From CANLBN01 sp050633525 (GTDB lineage: Bacteria; Pseudomonadota; Gammaproteobacteria; Pseudomonadales; Cellvibrionaceae), in assembly GCA_050633525.1 (NCBI GenBank), contig JBOEGR010000033.1, positions 1-64,000 of the forward strand: DNA of 64,000 nucleotides. Direction: 5' to 3'. The notes beneath the pieces were generated by a model, which had not been told where the DNA came from, ran no database searches, and saw nothing but the letters and a program-made list of their open reading frames with translations. This document shows, piece by piece, positions 1 through 9,173 of the stretch. Within the stretch, counting starts at the first letter, position 1. The number at the start of each line of letters is the position of its first letter. The translations under genes were made by a program, and so were the position numbers.

Positions 1-36
1 TTATTTAATAGCTATTTATTCACTCATAACGAAGCA

Positions 37-70
37 TTCATTGTCATCACTTTACAGTGGTGACAATGAA
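37..70. repeat. Inverted repeat 3' of clpB, possible terminator
   Basis: The arms at 37-50 and 57-70 pair over 14 positions with one G-T wobble and enclose a 6-nt loop. The repeat lies 14 nt beyond the clpB stop codon. Neither strand has a clear T-run after the hairpin, so it may be a weak or Rho-assisted terminator or an mRNA-stabilising 3' hairpin rather than a classical intrinsic terminator. Confidence 0.4.
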
Positions 71-83
71 TTGAGTTAGCCGC

Positions 84-2663
84 TTATTTAGAAAAATAAA
101 GATGCTCCAAGTCATCGATACTAACCCGTATAGTATCCCCTGACACAAAATCACCCGCCAACAACTTTTGCGACAAAGGGTTCTCCAACAACTGTTGTAT
201 CGCTCGTTTTAATGGACGCGCACCATAGACAGGATCAAAACCCGCTTCGGATAACTTATCCATTACCTTATCATCTAACTCAATGGACAAGTCACGCTCG
301 GCTAAACGCTGCCTGAGCAAATTGAGTTGGATATGTGCAATACCACGAATCTGTTCTTGCGATAAAGGTTCAAACACAACGACCTCGTCGATGCGATTGA
401 TAAACTCGGGGCGAAAATGACGGCCGACAACTGAAAGCACTTCATCATAAATATCACTTTGTGGCTTTTCGGCTGCATTCATTTCTTGAATATGATCTGA
501 ACCCAAATTTGATGTCATCACAATAACCGTATTGCGGAAATCGACAGTACGGCCTTGACTATCCGTTAAGCGACCATCCTCTAACACTTGCAACAAAATA
601 TTAAACACATCAGGATGTGCTTTTTCAACTTCATCCAGTAATAATACAGAATAAGGGCGGCGCCTTACGGCTTCCGTTAAATAACCTCCCTCTTCATAAC
701 CGACATATCCCGGAGGTGCACCAATCAAACGGGCAACGGCGTGTTTTTCCATAAACTCAGACATATCTAAGCGAACCATTGCATCTGAACTATCAAATAA
801 AAACTCTGCAAGTGCTTTACACAACTCTGTCTTACCCACACCTGTTGGCCCTAAAAATAAAAAAGAACCATTAGGGCGATTAGGATCAGATAAACCTGCA
901 CGTGATCGACGCACGGCATTAGCCACGGCGTTCACTGCGGGGCTTTGACCGATAACGCGTTTATGTAAGCCTTCTTCCATTCGAATTAATTTATCACGCT
1001 CACCTTCTAACATTTTGGTAACAGGGATGCCCGTCCATTTAGAGACTACTTCGGCAATTTCTTCATCTGTGACTTTATTTCGTAGCAGTGTCATTTCCAT
1101 CATATCGGCTTGGCTTGCCATATCGAGTTGTTTTTCCAACTCAGGGATCACACCATATTGCAATTGAGAAATACGTTCTAAATCGCCTGCTCGCCGAGCT
1201 GCTTCCATATCAATACGGGCTTGCTCTAGATTACTTTTAACTTCCTGCGTCCCCCCTACAGCTGCTTTTTCTGCACTCCATACTTCATCAAGATCATTAT
1301 ATTCTGACTCGACTTGTTTAATCGTAAGATCAATATCTTTCAAACGCTGCCTTGAGGCAGCATCATCGTCTTTTTTAATGGCCTCGCGTTCAATTTTAAA
1401 TTGAATTAAACGCCGCTCTAAACGATCCATCGCTTCTGGTTTGGAGTCAATTTCCATACGGATACGACTGGCCGCCTCATCGATAAGGTCAATAGCCTTA
1501 TCAGGTAATTGCCGATCGGTAATATAACGCTGAGATAATTTTGCTGCTGCAATAATAGCGGAGTCCGTGATGTCGACGCCGTGATGAACTTCGTAACGCT
1601 CTTTTAAACCACGTAAAATAGCAATCGTATCGGACTCGGATGGTTCATCAACCAAGACTTTTTGAAAGCGCCGTTCGAGAGCAGCATCTTTTTCAATAAA
1701 CTGTCGATACTCGTCTAATGTTGTCGCGCCGACACAATGCAAATCGCCCCGTGCCAAAGCAGGTTTCAACATATTACCCGCGTCCATTGCACCTTCTGCC
1801 TTGCCAGCGCCTACCATGGTATGTATTTCATCAATAAAAATAATGATGCGGCCTTCTTGCTTAGACAGTTCATTAAGAACCGACTTTAAACGCTCTTCAA
1901 ATTCGCCACGAAATTTTGCGCCGGCCAACAAAGAACCAAGATCAAGTGATAAAACGCGTTTGTGTTTTAAACCTTCAGGGACTTCACCATTGATAATACG
2001 TTGAGCCAGCCCCTCAACAATCGCCGTTTTTCCGACACCAGGCTCACCAATTAAAACTGGATTATTTTTGGTTCTGCGTTGTAATACTTGAATAGTTCGA
2101 CGGATTTCATCATCCCTACCGATAACAGGATCTAGCTTGCCAGATTCAGCTTGAGCAGTTAAATCAATGGTATATTTTTCTAAAGCCTGACGATTTTCTT
2201 CGGCGTCGGGATTATCGACTGTTTCACCACCGCGTATAGATTCGATCGCCTGCTCTAATCGTTGCTTGTCTCCAAACTGCGTCAATAATTTACCAATAGA
2301 AATAGAACCTTCTTCCATCGAGGCAAGTAAAACACTTTCGCTGGAAATAAATTTATCTCCATTTTTTTGTGCTTTTTTATCTGATAAATTTAATAAGCGC
2401 CCCATTTCTGGCGACAACTGGACATCACCCGTTGCGTGTTGAATACGCGGCAAACCATTTAATTCTTTACCTAACTCATTACGTAGCCCAGGCACATCAA
2501 AGCCCGCTTGTGATAGCAAAGGTCTGACACTTCCCCCCTGCTGATCAAGCATCGCCGATAGTAAATGCAAGGGTTCTAAATGACTGTGATCGCGACCTAC
2601 CGCGAGAGATTGAGCATCAGATAAAGCTTGTTGGAGTTGATTGGTTAAGCGATCAATGCGCAT
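84..2663 (-). CDS. clpB: ATP-dependent disaggregase ClpB
   Basis: This is the Hsp100/ClpB chaperone, a cytoplasmic hexamer that extracts polypeptides from aggregates together with DnaK. Its 859 aa compare with about 857 in E. coli. It has an N-terminal Clp repeat domain (residues 1-145), NBD1 with Walker A GEPGVGKT at 206-213, a middle coiled-coil region rich in Glu/Arg around 410-530, and NBD2 with GPTGVGKT near 605. It ends with the C-terminal small domain. The ATG follows a 5' leader of about 25-30 nt from a predicted heat-shock promoter. The downstream side towards the window edge is non-coding. The identification is secure. Confidence 0.98.
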   Translation of the reverse strand: MRIDRLTNQLQQALSDAQSLAVGRDHSHLEPLHLLSAMLDQQGGSVRPLLSQAGFDVPGLRNELGKELNGLPRIQHATGDVQLSPEMGRLLNLSDKKAQKNGDKFISSESVLLASMEEGSISIGKLLTQFGDKQRLEQAIESIRGGETVDNPDAEENRQALEKYTIDLTAQAESGKLDPVIGRDDEIRRTIQVLQRRTKNNPVLIGEPGVGKTAIVEGLAQRIINGEVPEGLKHKRVLSLDLGSLLAGAKFRGEFEERLKSVLNELSKQEGRIIIFIDEIHTMVGAGKAEGAMDAGNMLKPALARGDLHCVGATTLDEYRQFIEKDAALERRFQKVLVDEPSESDTIAILRGLKERYEVHHGVDITDSAIIAAAKLSQRYITDRQLPDKAIDLIDEAASRIRMEIDSKPEAMDRLERRLIQFKIEREAIKKDDDAASRQRLKDIDLTIKQVESEYNDLDEVWSAEKAAVGGTQEVKSNLEQARIDMEAARRAGDLERISQLQYGVIPELEKQLDMASQADMMEMTLLRNKVTDEEIAEVVSKWTGIPVTKMLEGERDKLIRMEEGLHKRVIGQSPAVNAVANAVRRSRAGLSDPNRPNGSFLFLGPTGVGKTELCKALAEFLFDSSDAMVRLDMSEFMEKHAVARLIGAPPGYVGYEEGGYLTEAVRRRPYSVLLLDEVEKAHPDVFNILLQVLEDGRLTDSQGRTVDFRNTVIVMTSNLGSDHIQEMNAAEKPQSDIYDEVLSVVGRHFRPEFINRIDEVVVFEPLSQEQIRGIAHIQLNLLRQRLAERDLSIELDDKVMDKLSEAGFDPVYGARPLKRAIQQLLENPLSQKLLAGDFVSGDTIRVSIDDLEHLYFSK

Positions 2664-2696
2664 AAATAACGTCTCTAAAAATAATAACTTGCTAGT

Positions 2697-2725
2697 AATA
2701 TAGGGGAGGTATGGTGGAATTCAAG
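2697..2725 (-). promoter_or_regulatory. RpoH (sigma-32) heat-shock promoter of clpB
   Basis: Read on the minus strand there is a CTTGAA -35 element (2720-2725), a 13-nt spacer and a CCCCTATATT -10 element (2697-2706). The sigma-32 consensus is CTTGAAA, an 11-16 nt spacer, then CCCCATnTA. Transcription would start near 2690, about 27 nt before the clpB ATG. clpB is a classical RpoH target, so location and sequence agree. Confidence 0.75.
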
Positions 2726-2754
2726 TATTGCTTAAGATGCATAAGGTCCAGTAT

Positions 2755-2768
2755 TTGATACAGATCAA
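2755..2768. promoter_or_regulatory. FNR/Anr-type box (TTGAT-N4-ATCAA) upstream of clpB
   Basis: TTGAT-ACAG-ATCAA is a perfect match to the FNR/Anr dyad. The dyad is extended to ATTTGA-N6-TCAAAT, which also resembles a degenerate CRP half-site arrangement. It lies between the pgeF stop (2820) and clpB, centred about 71 nt upstream of the predicted clpB start site. No regulator gene is nearby, so function is inferred from the motif only. Confidence 0.4.
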
Positions 2769-2819
2769 ATGAACAGCACCCACGGCAATAAAAAAGAGAA
2801 AAAATAGGGTTAAAAAATA

Positions 2820-3557
2820 CTATTGAGGCGACTCTAACCAAATTAAATTAGCCATTCTGCCTGTAGTATGATCTCGCCGAAAAGAAAAGAAAGTCTCTTC
2901 TTCAGAAAAGGTACAACGATCTCCACCGTAAATATGCTTAATACCTAGATAATTGAGTATCTCTCGCGCGATGCCATAGAGGTCGGCAAGCCACTTACCA
3001 TCAAGCCCCGCGCTAATAAAGTACTGATTTATATTGAGCTGAGGATATCCCTCATTAAAAGCTAAGCGGACCTCATCACCCACTTCAAATGCACCTTGGC
3101 TAATTGCTGGGCCCAAGTAGGCCATAAAAGCAGGGGACGCTTTAAATGTACTTGCGGTATTTTGTATGACGCCATTGCACAAGCCTCTCCAACCCGCATG
3201 CGCTACCGCGACTTGCGTTCCTTGTTCGTCACATAAAAAAACGGGCAAGCAATCTGCTGTCATTACACTACAGACCTGCCCTATTTTCTTAGAAAAACTT
3301 GCATCCGCTTTCTGTTCGTAAAGCTCATCAACATTCACAACCGTGCTGGAATGGACTTGCTCCAACCAATGTATTTGGTTTTGCTGAACACTCTCGGACA
3401 AGATCAGGCGGTTCTCAGAAACATGACGCTCATCATCCCCCACATGTAAACCTAAATTAAACGAGCCAAATGGAGAGTCTGATCGCCCACCTTGACGCTG
3501 TGTAAAACACGCTTTGACCGTTTTAGGAGCAGGCCAATCTAGGTAATGTATCGTCAT
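2820..3557 (-). CDS. pgeF: PgeF/YfiH family multicopper-type purine phosphorylase
   Basis: This belongs to the YfiH/LACC1 (DUF152) family, associated with purine nucleoside phosphorylase/deaminase activity and with peptidoglycan editing in E. coli. Its 245 aa match the usual length. Diagnostic elements are the TADCLPV segment, the HAGWRGL metal/active-site motif and YLGPAISQ followed by FEVGDEV. It lies 12 nt downstream of rluD on the same strand, and the rluD-yfiH-clpB order is the common gammaproteobacterial one. The cytoplasmic enzyme has no signal peptide. Confidence 0.93.
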   Translation of the reverse strand: MTIHYLDWPAPKTVKACFTQRQGGRSDSPFGSFNLGLHVGDDERHVSENRLILSESVQQNQIHWLEQVHSSTVVNVDELYEQKADASFSKKIGQVCSVMTADCLPVFLCDEQGTQVAVAHAGWRGLCNGVIQNTASTFKASPAFMAYLGPAISQGAFEVGDEVRLAFNEGYPQLNINQYFISAGLDGKWLADLYGIAREILNYLGIKHIYGGDRCTFSEEETFFSFRRDHTTGRMANLIWLESPQ

Positions 3558-3569
3558 CGACTAACCTTT

Positions 3570-4583
3570 CTATGATTGTTGATCCGTTTTAAGAGCTAGG
3601 AGTAAATGCTGCATATCCTCTGGAAGTTCGCTCTCCCAGCTCATTGTTTCGTCTGACTCTGGATGCACTAAAGTCAGTTTTTTTGCATGCAAGGCTTGCC
3701 GAGGAAAATCAATTAATACTTGTTTTAAGGCTTTTTCTGTACCCGCTAACCATCGCTGACGCCCCAAATAGACAGGGTCACCGACAAGTGGATGCTTAAT
3801 GTAAGCCATGTGCACACGTATTTGATGGGTTCGCCCCGTTTCTAATTTACACGCAATATGAGTGTAACGCTTAAAACGTGTTTTTAAACGGTAATGGGTG
3901 ATGGCCTCTTTTGCTGTTTTGTTTTGATCAGCACGCGCATCTAACACCGCCATTTTAATACGGTTAGTCGGGTGCCGACCGATTGGCTTATCGACCTTAC
4001 CGCCCCCTGTCATTTCACCCATCACGATTGCTTCGTACTCCCGCCCCACACTTCTATCTTGAAGCTGTTCGATCAAAGAAGCGTGAGCGAGTAATGAGCG
4101 CGCCACTACCATCAAACCTGAGGTCTCTTTATCAAGGCGATGCACAATACCCGCTCTTGGAATGGTCGCCAGCTCGGGAAAATGATGCAATAAACCATTT
4201 AACAAGGTCTGGTCAGGTACACCCGCTCCAGGGTGAACCACCAGCCCGGCAGGTTTGTTAATAACAATGATGTGTTCGTCTTGATAAACAATGTTCAAAG
4301 AAATCGCTTGGGGCAGCCAACGTTCTTCAGCTTCAAGCTCAGCATGTAAGGTTAATTTTTCCCCTCCAAGCAACTTATCCTTAGGTTTACGTGTCATACC
4401 ATCAACAGTAAGCTGGCCGCCTTTAATCCACGATTGTAAGCGAGAGCGAGAAAAGTCATTAAACAGTTCGGCCGCGATATGGTCTAAACGTTGCCCACTG
4501 TGATGATCAAGCACTTCTTCACTGTAAAATAGGCTATCAGAGTGGCTTTCTGCTTGTGTGGATAAACGATCAGATTCGGTCAT
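3570..4583 (-). CDS. rluD: 23S rRNA pseudouridine synthase RluD
   Basis: RluD makes the pseudouridines at positions 1911/1915/1917 (E. coli numbering) in helix 69 of 23S rRNA. The 337 aa include an N-terminal S4 RNA-binding domain (about 30-90) and an RluA-family catalytic domain with the HRLDKETSG motif, whose catalytic aspartate is D151. It also has the GRTHQIRVH motif. It is transcribed away from bamD, the usual divergent arrangement, and runs into pgeF. RluD is preferred over RluC from the neighbourhood and length. Confidence 0.95.
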   Translation of the reverse strand: MTESDRLSTQAESHSDSLFYSEEVLDHHSGQRLDHIAAELFNDFSRSRLQSWIKGGQLTVDGMTRKPKDKLLGGEKLTLHAELEAEERWLPQAISLNIVYQDEHIIVINKPAGLVVHPGAGVPDQTLLNGLLHHFPELATIPRAGIVHRLDKETSGLMVVARSLLAHASLIEQLQDRSVGREYEAIVMGEMTGGGKVDKPIGRHPTNRIKMAVLDARADQNKTAKEAITHYRLKTRFKRYTHIACKLETGRTHQIRVHMAYIKHPLVGDPVYLGRQRWLAGTEKALKQVLIDFPRQALHAKKLTLVHPESDETMSWESELPEDMQHLLLALKTDQQS

Positions 4584-4737
4584 TGAGTATTTTAGTCATG
4601 ATTATATTGAGATAAGTAGTAAAAAATAACACAAAAAAGAGAACTACGCTTTGAAAAGAGGAATAAAAGGACTTCTTCAACGGACCTTGCTGTGGTTAAA
4701 TGTCGAGCTATTTTTTTATGTATGAGCATACTGGTTT

Positions 4738-5700
4738 ATGAGTCGCCCCGTTTTATTCACATTACCCGCCCTTTTTAAAACTGACCCTGCTTTTGATAAC
4801 AAAAAAAGTCGCGGCCGTATGGGGGGCTTAGTGCCTTTACTTGTCATACTATCGCTTAGCTTTACGTTATTTGCTTGTTCAAGTACCAAAAAGATTAATT
4901 TTGCCGAATTAAGCGAACAAAAATTATACAAACGTGCTCAGGGTGACTTAAAACGTAAAGATTACATTCTGGCCACAGAGGCTCTACAGAAACTTGAATC
5001 TGATTTTCCTTTTGGAAAATATGCTAACTCAGCTCAACTCGCCTTGATTTACGCTTACTATAAAAGCGATGAACTCCCATTGGCAGACTCGGCAGCTTCG
5101 CGCTTTATTCGACTACACCCCAATCATCCCGATGTGGACTACGCCTATTATATGAAAGGCCTTATTGCTTTTCCCAAACCAGGCTCTCTTTTCCAGTCCA
5201 TGATGGGAACTGATTTGAGTAAGAAGAACACGAAAGCAGCGCAAACCGCCTTTGTTCAATTCTCAGAGTTAGTCAGACGCTTCCCCAATAGCCAATATAC
5301 GCCCGATTCACTGAAGCGCTTAGAGTATTTGCGCAATATACTGGCACGTAGTGAGATTAATATCGCTAACTATTACCTTCAACGTAAAGCGTACATAGCA
5401 GCCGCAAACAGAGGGCGCTATGTTGTTGAAAATCATCAGCAAACTCCTTCTGTACCTGATGCTCTAGCCGTCATGGTACAAAGTTACACGCAATTGGGGA
5501 TGACTGATTTAGCCAATGACAGCTTGGAGGTACTCAAAAGCAACTTCCCTGATTACCCGGCCTTAAATGAAGATGGCTCATTTAATTTGCAACATTACAA
5601 AAAAGGCACGAGATCCATCCTCGGCTTAGTCACATTTGGGCTCATTGATACCAGCCGTCCACCTGGCTTTGACAGTAGAGAGCAGTACGGCAAATACTAA
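4738..5700 (+). CDS. bamD: Outer-membrane assembly lipoprotein BamD
   Basis: BamD is the essential lipoprotein of the BamABCDE complex that inserts beta-barrel proteins into the outer membrane. A lipobox LFAC places the lipidated cysteine at residue 47, followed by tetratricopeptide repeats. The stretch before the lipobox is unusually long: a hydrophobic signal core starts only at residue 29. An in-frame ATG at 4819 (M28) would give a compact signal, but it has no positive n-region and no visible ribosome-binding site. The start is therefore unsettled. The gene is divergent from rluD, as in Pseudomonas (comL). Confidence 0.93.
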   Translation: MSRPVLFTLPALFKTDPAFDNKKSRGRMGGLVPLLVILSLSFTLFACSSTKKINFAELSEQKLYKRAQGDLKRKDYILATEALQKLESDFPFGKYANSAQLALIYAYYKSDELPLADSAASRFIRLHPNHPDVDYAYYMKGLIAFPKPGSLFQSMMGTDLSKKNTKAAQTAFVQFSELVRRFPNSQYTPDSLKRLEYLRNILARSEINIANYYLQRKAYIAAANRGRYVVENHQQTPSVPDALAVMVQSYTQLGMTDLANDSLEVLKSNFPDYPALNEDGSFNLQHYKKGTRSILGLVTFGLIDTSRPPGFDSREQYGKY

Positions 5701-5707
5701 TGCTATG

Positions 5708-5727
5708 GCAGCTCTGTACTGAGCTGC
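5708..5727. terminator. Short hairpin between convergent bamD and nadE
   Basis: A perfect 7-bp inverted repeat (GCAGCTC at 5708-5714, GAGCTGC at 5721-5727) with a 6-nt loop lies in the 48-nt gap between two convergent genes. There is no T-run, so it is only a possible weak bidirectional terminator. Confidence 0.3.
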
Positions 5728-5748
5728 GAGAAATGAAGCTGTTGCATC

Positions 5749-7389
5749 TTAACTACCTGGCTTCCACCCATTGGTAATAGGGTAACGTCGATCACGGCCA
5801 AAACCCTTCTGAGAGATCCTCACCCCTACCGGTGCCTGACGACGTTTATATTCATTGATGTCGACCAAGCGAATCACACGGTGGACAACATCTGATTCAA
5901 AACCAGCGGCCACAATTGTGTCGGCACTTTGATCATGCTCAATATAACGCTCTAGAATCTGATCCAGAACCTCGTAAGGAGGAAGATTGTCTTCATCTTT
6001 TTGGTCTGGGGCGAGCTCAGCGGAAGGGGGGCGTTCGATAACGGAAGGTGGAATAATAAATTCATTGGTGGGACAAAGGCTATTACGATAACTCGCTAGG
6101 GCAAATACCATCATTTTGGGCACATCCTTTAAGACATCAAAGCCACCCGCCATATCACCGTAAAGAGTCGAGTAACCTACGGCCATTTCGCTTTTATTGC
6201 CCGTGGTTAATACAATAGCTCCCGTTTTGTTAGAGATAGCCATGAGAACAACACCTCGGCAACGGGCCTGTAAATTTTGCTCCGTTAAATCGACGGGCTT
6301 ACCTTCAAATGATTCTGCTAAGCCCGACATAAAGGCATCATACATAGGCTCAATACTGATCACTCGATAATCTACTCCCATCACATCTGCTTGTTTCTCA
6401 GCGTCGTTACGGCTGAGATCAGAGGTGTAACGAAAGGGCATCATTACTGCTGAGACATTCTCTGCCCCCAATGCATCTGCTGCAATTGCGAGGGTGAGTG
6501 ATGAATCAATACCGCCAGACAAGCCTAAAATAGCCTTTTTAAAGCCATTTTTTTTGGCATAATCCCTTACCCCCAAAACTAAAGCGTCATACACAACCTG
6601 TAGTGGCGATTGAGGCTTAGGTAGTTCTTGCTGTTGAATCACAAGGGAATCCTGATCGAATGCTACCTCAACGGGGAACAAGCACTCTTCATAATGAGGC
6701 GCTTGAGCAAGACAATGGCCGTCTGCTGCGGTTACGAAAGAACCTCCATCAAAGACTAACTCATCCTGACCGCCGACTTGGTTCACATACAATATTGGCA
6801 TACTGCCTTCGTTAGCCCGCTGCTGCAGTAACTCTTGTCGCTGTTGACGCTTAGTCAAATGGAAAGGAGAAGCATTAAGGTTAATCATTAATTTTGCGCC
6901 TTGGTCCCGAGCCTGTAGCATCGGTCCTGAATGCCAAATATCTTCACAAATGGTCAGCGCCGTGGGCAACCCCAACAAGTCAAATACACAAGCGCTATCA
7001 CCCTTGGTAAAATAGCGTTTTTCATCAAAAACCTGATAATTAGGTAGTTCTTGCTTAGCGTACTCGGCTACCCATTGACCATCTTGTAATACACCTGCAA
7101 CGTTAAAGCATTGATCACTCTTATAAAGGGGGTAACCTACAATGACTACGGCTTTAAAACCCTGAGATGATAACTGCTGCTTTGCAGCCACTATTCGCGA
7201 ATGCATACTGTCGCGCAATAATAAATCCTCAGGTGGGTAAGCACATAAGGTCAGCTCAGGAAACACAACCACATCGGCTGAATGTTCACCTTCTGCTTGC
7301 TTAACCGCATTGATAATCTGTTCTGTATTGCCATTGATATCCCCTACTGTAGGGTTAATCTGAGCCATAATGATATTCAGTTTTTTCAT
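5749..7389 (-). CDS. nadE: Glutamine-dependent NAD+ synthetase
   Basis: This is the last step of NAD biosynthesis: deamido-NAD + Gln + ATP gives NAD. An N-terminal nitrilase-fold glutaminase domain (about 1-265) carries a Glu-Lys-Cys triad, seen as E45, K112 and C148 from this start. The C-terminal synthetase domain has the SGGIDSS ATP-binding loop near residue 291. I start at the ATG at 7389 (MKKLNIIMAQ), which fits the family N-terminus. A GTG six codons upstream (7407) is also open. It is convergent with bamD and divergent from pilS. Confidence 0.94.
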   Translation of the reverse strand: MKKLNIIMAQINPTVGDINGNTEQIINAVKQAEGEHSADVVVFPELTLCAYPPEDLLLRDSMHSRIVAAKQQLSSQGFKAVVIVGYPLYKSDQCFNVAGVLQDGQWVAEYAKQELPNYQVFDEKRYFTKGDSACVFDLLGLPTALTICEDIWHSGPMLQARDQGAKLMINLNASPFHLTKRQQRQELLQQRANEGSMPILYVNQVGGQDELVFDGGSFVTAADGHCLAQAPHYEECLFPVEVAFDQDSLVIQQQELPKPQSPLQVVYDALVLGVRDYAKKNGFKKAILGLSGGIDSSLTLAIAADALGAENVSAVMMPFRYTSDLSRNDAEKQADVMGVDYRVISIEPMYDAFMSGLAESFEGKPVDLTEQNLQARCRGVVLMAISNKTGAIVLTTGNKSEMAVGYSTLYGDMAGGFDVLKDVPKMMVFALASYRNSLCPTNEFIIPPSVIERPPSAELAPDQKDEDNLPPYEVLDQILERYIEHDQSADTIVAAGFESDVVHRVIRLVDINEYKRRQAPVGVRISQKGFGRDRRYPITNGWKPGS

Positions 7390-7577
7390 TCGACTTACGT
7401 AACTCACTTCTATTGATTGTTCATTTTTTAGGTCGTTCTTTTAGGCGGTTATAGAGGCTATTTGGAGCATGCCCTATACAAAGTCATACATTGTCGGGTA
7501 AAGTAAAAACGAAAGCAAAATAATTAGCTAAAATTAGACAACTAAGAACTATAAACCAAGAACCATAAGAGTCATCT

Positions 7578-9173
7578 GTGTCCTTTCTTAACCCCACTAC
7601 CCACGATAATGTTCGCCTACTAGGTACTTATATATATTACCGACTAGCGCTTGGGCTCATTCTGGGCTCCATGCACTGGACTGGGCTGTCACAAGATGTT
7701 TTCGGCTATGCAAGCCCTCAGTTATTTACCGATATAGCTATCTTTTACATCATCGTTTGCTGCGTATCGCTTGTTTTGTACTGGCGAAAAACATTAAAGC
7801 CTTACAGCGTACACTTATTGGGGGTTTTGGCCTTTGATTTTGTCGCTTTGGTCGCCATGATTTATGCGAGCGGCAATCTAACAGGAGGCCTAGGTTACCT
7901 GTTACTCATACCCATGGCCGTTGGCAGTACTTTCTTAAAAGGACAAATCAGTATTGGCTTAGCTGCCTTTGGCACTATTTTAGTACTCGGCATGAGTCTA
8001 TTATCAATTAACAGCGGTAGTGGTGATGGCAGAGGTTTTTTTGCTGCAGGCATTACTGGCGTTGCCTTATTTGTCACGGCGATTGCATTCAGAATTTTTT
8101 CAGACAAAGTTCAGACAAGCGAAGACACCGCAAAGAAACAAACTGAGCAAGCAAGCTATCTACAACTTATTAGCCAGCGCATTGTAGAAACAATGCGTAC
8201 CGGCATTATTGTGGTTGATAGAGATTTACGGATTCAGCTTATCAACAACTCTGCCGCGCTGATGCTAACAGTAAACAATAAGTTTGAAGGCGTTAAAGGC
8301 ATACCCTCTATTTCTGAACACCTTAGCCTATGGAAAGATGACGGAATCATCCCGACTCCATTCACCTTGACGCTTGATGACAATCAAACCATCAAGGTCA
8401 GTTTTGCTCACTTAAATGACACGCGATTTCCTTCTATTATGCTATTTATTGAAGACATGCAGCGTGTAGGTCAAGAAGCACAACAGCTAAAGCTAGCTTC
8501 CCTAGGCCGTTTAACAGCCAGCATCGCTCACGAAATTAGGAACCCTCTTGGCGCTATTAGTCATGCTAGCCAATTGCTCGAAGAGTCTAGCAATATAGAT
8601 AAAGAAGACCAAAAATTGTTAGAGATCATTCATAACCATTCTAAGCGCATCAACTTTATCATCAATAATATTTTAGACTTCTCTAGGCGCAAAAATGCTG
8701 ACCCAGAGACAATAAACCTTAACCAATGGGTCCACGATTTCAAAAACGAATATTTACAACATCACAGTGGCGACATTGAGATTATCCCTCGACAACGTAA
8801 TATCTATGCAAAAATTGACTCTACACATTTACATCAAATCATTACTAATTTAGTCGAAAACGGTATGCGATACAGCCTCCAAAAAACAAAGCGAGCTATC
8901 ATTCAGATGGTGCTTGATGTAGAGAAAAAGACTCATCGCCCCACTATTGAAGTCATTGATTACGGAAATGGTATCGATGAAGAGGATATACATCATATTT
9001 TTGAACCGTTCTATACAACTGAAGTTACTGGCTCGGGCTTAGGACTATATTTATGCAAAGAATTAAGCGAAGCCAATCAAGCCAATTTAAGTTATTATTA
9101 CGATCAACAAAATACAACCAGCGTTTTTAAGTTAGTACTTGCGCACCCTCAACGCAGAATTGAATTACAATGA
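7578..9173 (+). CDS. pilS: PilS-type membrane sensor histidine kinase
   Basis: PilS is the sensor kinase of the PilS-PilR system controlling type IV pilin transcription. It has a GTG start. The N-terminal third has about six hydrophobic membrane segments (roughly residues 15-175), then a PAS-like linker. The dimerisation/phosphoacceptor box AHEIRNPLG carries phospho-histidine H318. The HATPase domain has an N box (LVENGMRYS), a DYGNGI motif and GSGLGLYLCKEL. It overlaps pilR by 4 nt (ATGA), indicating translational coupling. The place beside bamD and ahead of pilR/fimT is as in Pseudomonas. Confidence 0.93.
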   Translation: MSFLNPTTHDNVRLLGTYIYYRLALGLILGSMHWTGLSQDVFGYASPQLFTDIAIFYIIVCCVSLVLYWRKTLKPYSVHLLGVLAFDFVALVAMIYASGNLTGGLGYLLLIPMAVGSTFLKGQISIGLAAFGTILVLGMSLLSINSGSGDGRGFFAAGITGVALFVTAIAFRIFSDKVQTSEDTAKKQTEQASYLQLISQRIVETMRTGIIVVDRDLRIQLINNSAALMLTVNNKFEGVKGIPSISEHLSLWKDDGIIPTPFTLTLDDNQTIKVSFAHLNDTRFPSIMLFIEDMQRVGQEAQQLKLASLGRLTASIAHEIRNPLGAISHASQLLEESSNIDKEDQKLLEIIHNHSKRINFIINNILDFSRRKNADPETINLNQWVHDFKNEYLQHHSGDIEIIPRQRNIYAKIDSTHLHQIITNLVENGMRYSLQKTKRAIIQMVLDVEKKTHRPTIEVIDYGNGIDEEDIHHIFEPFYTTEVTGSGLGLYLCKELSEANQANLSYYYDQQNTTSVFKLVLAHPQRRIELQ

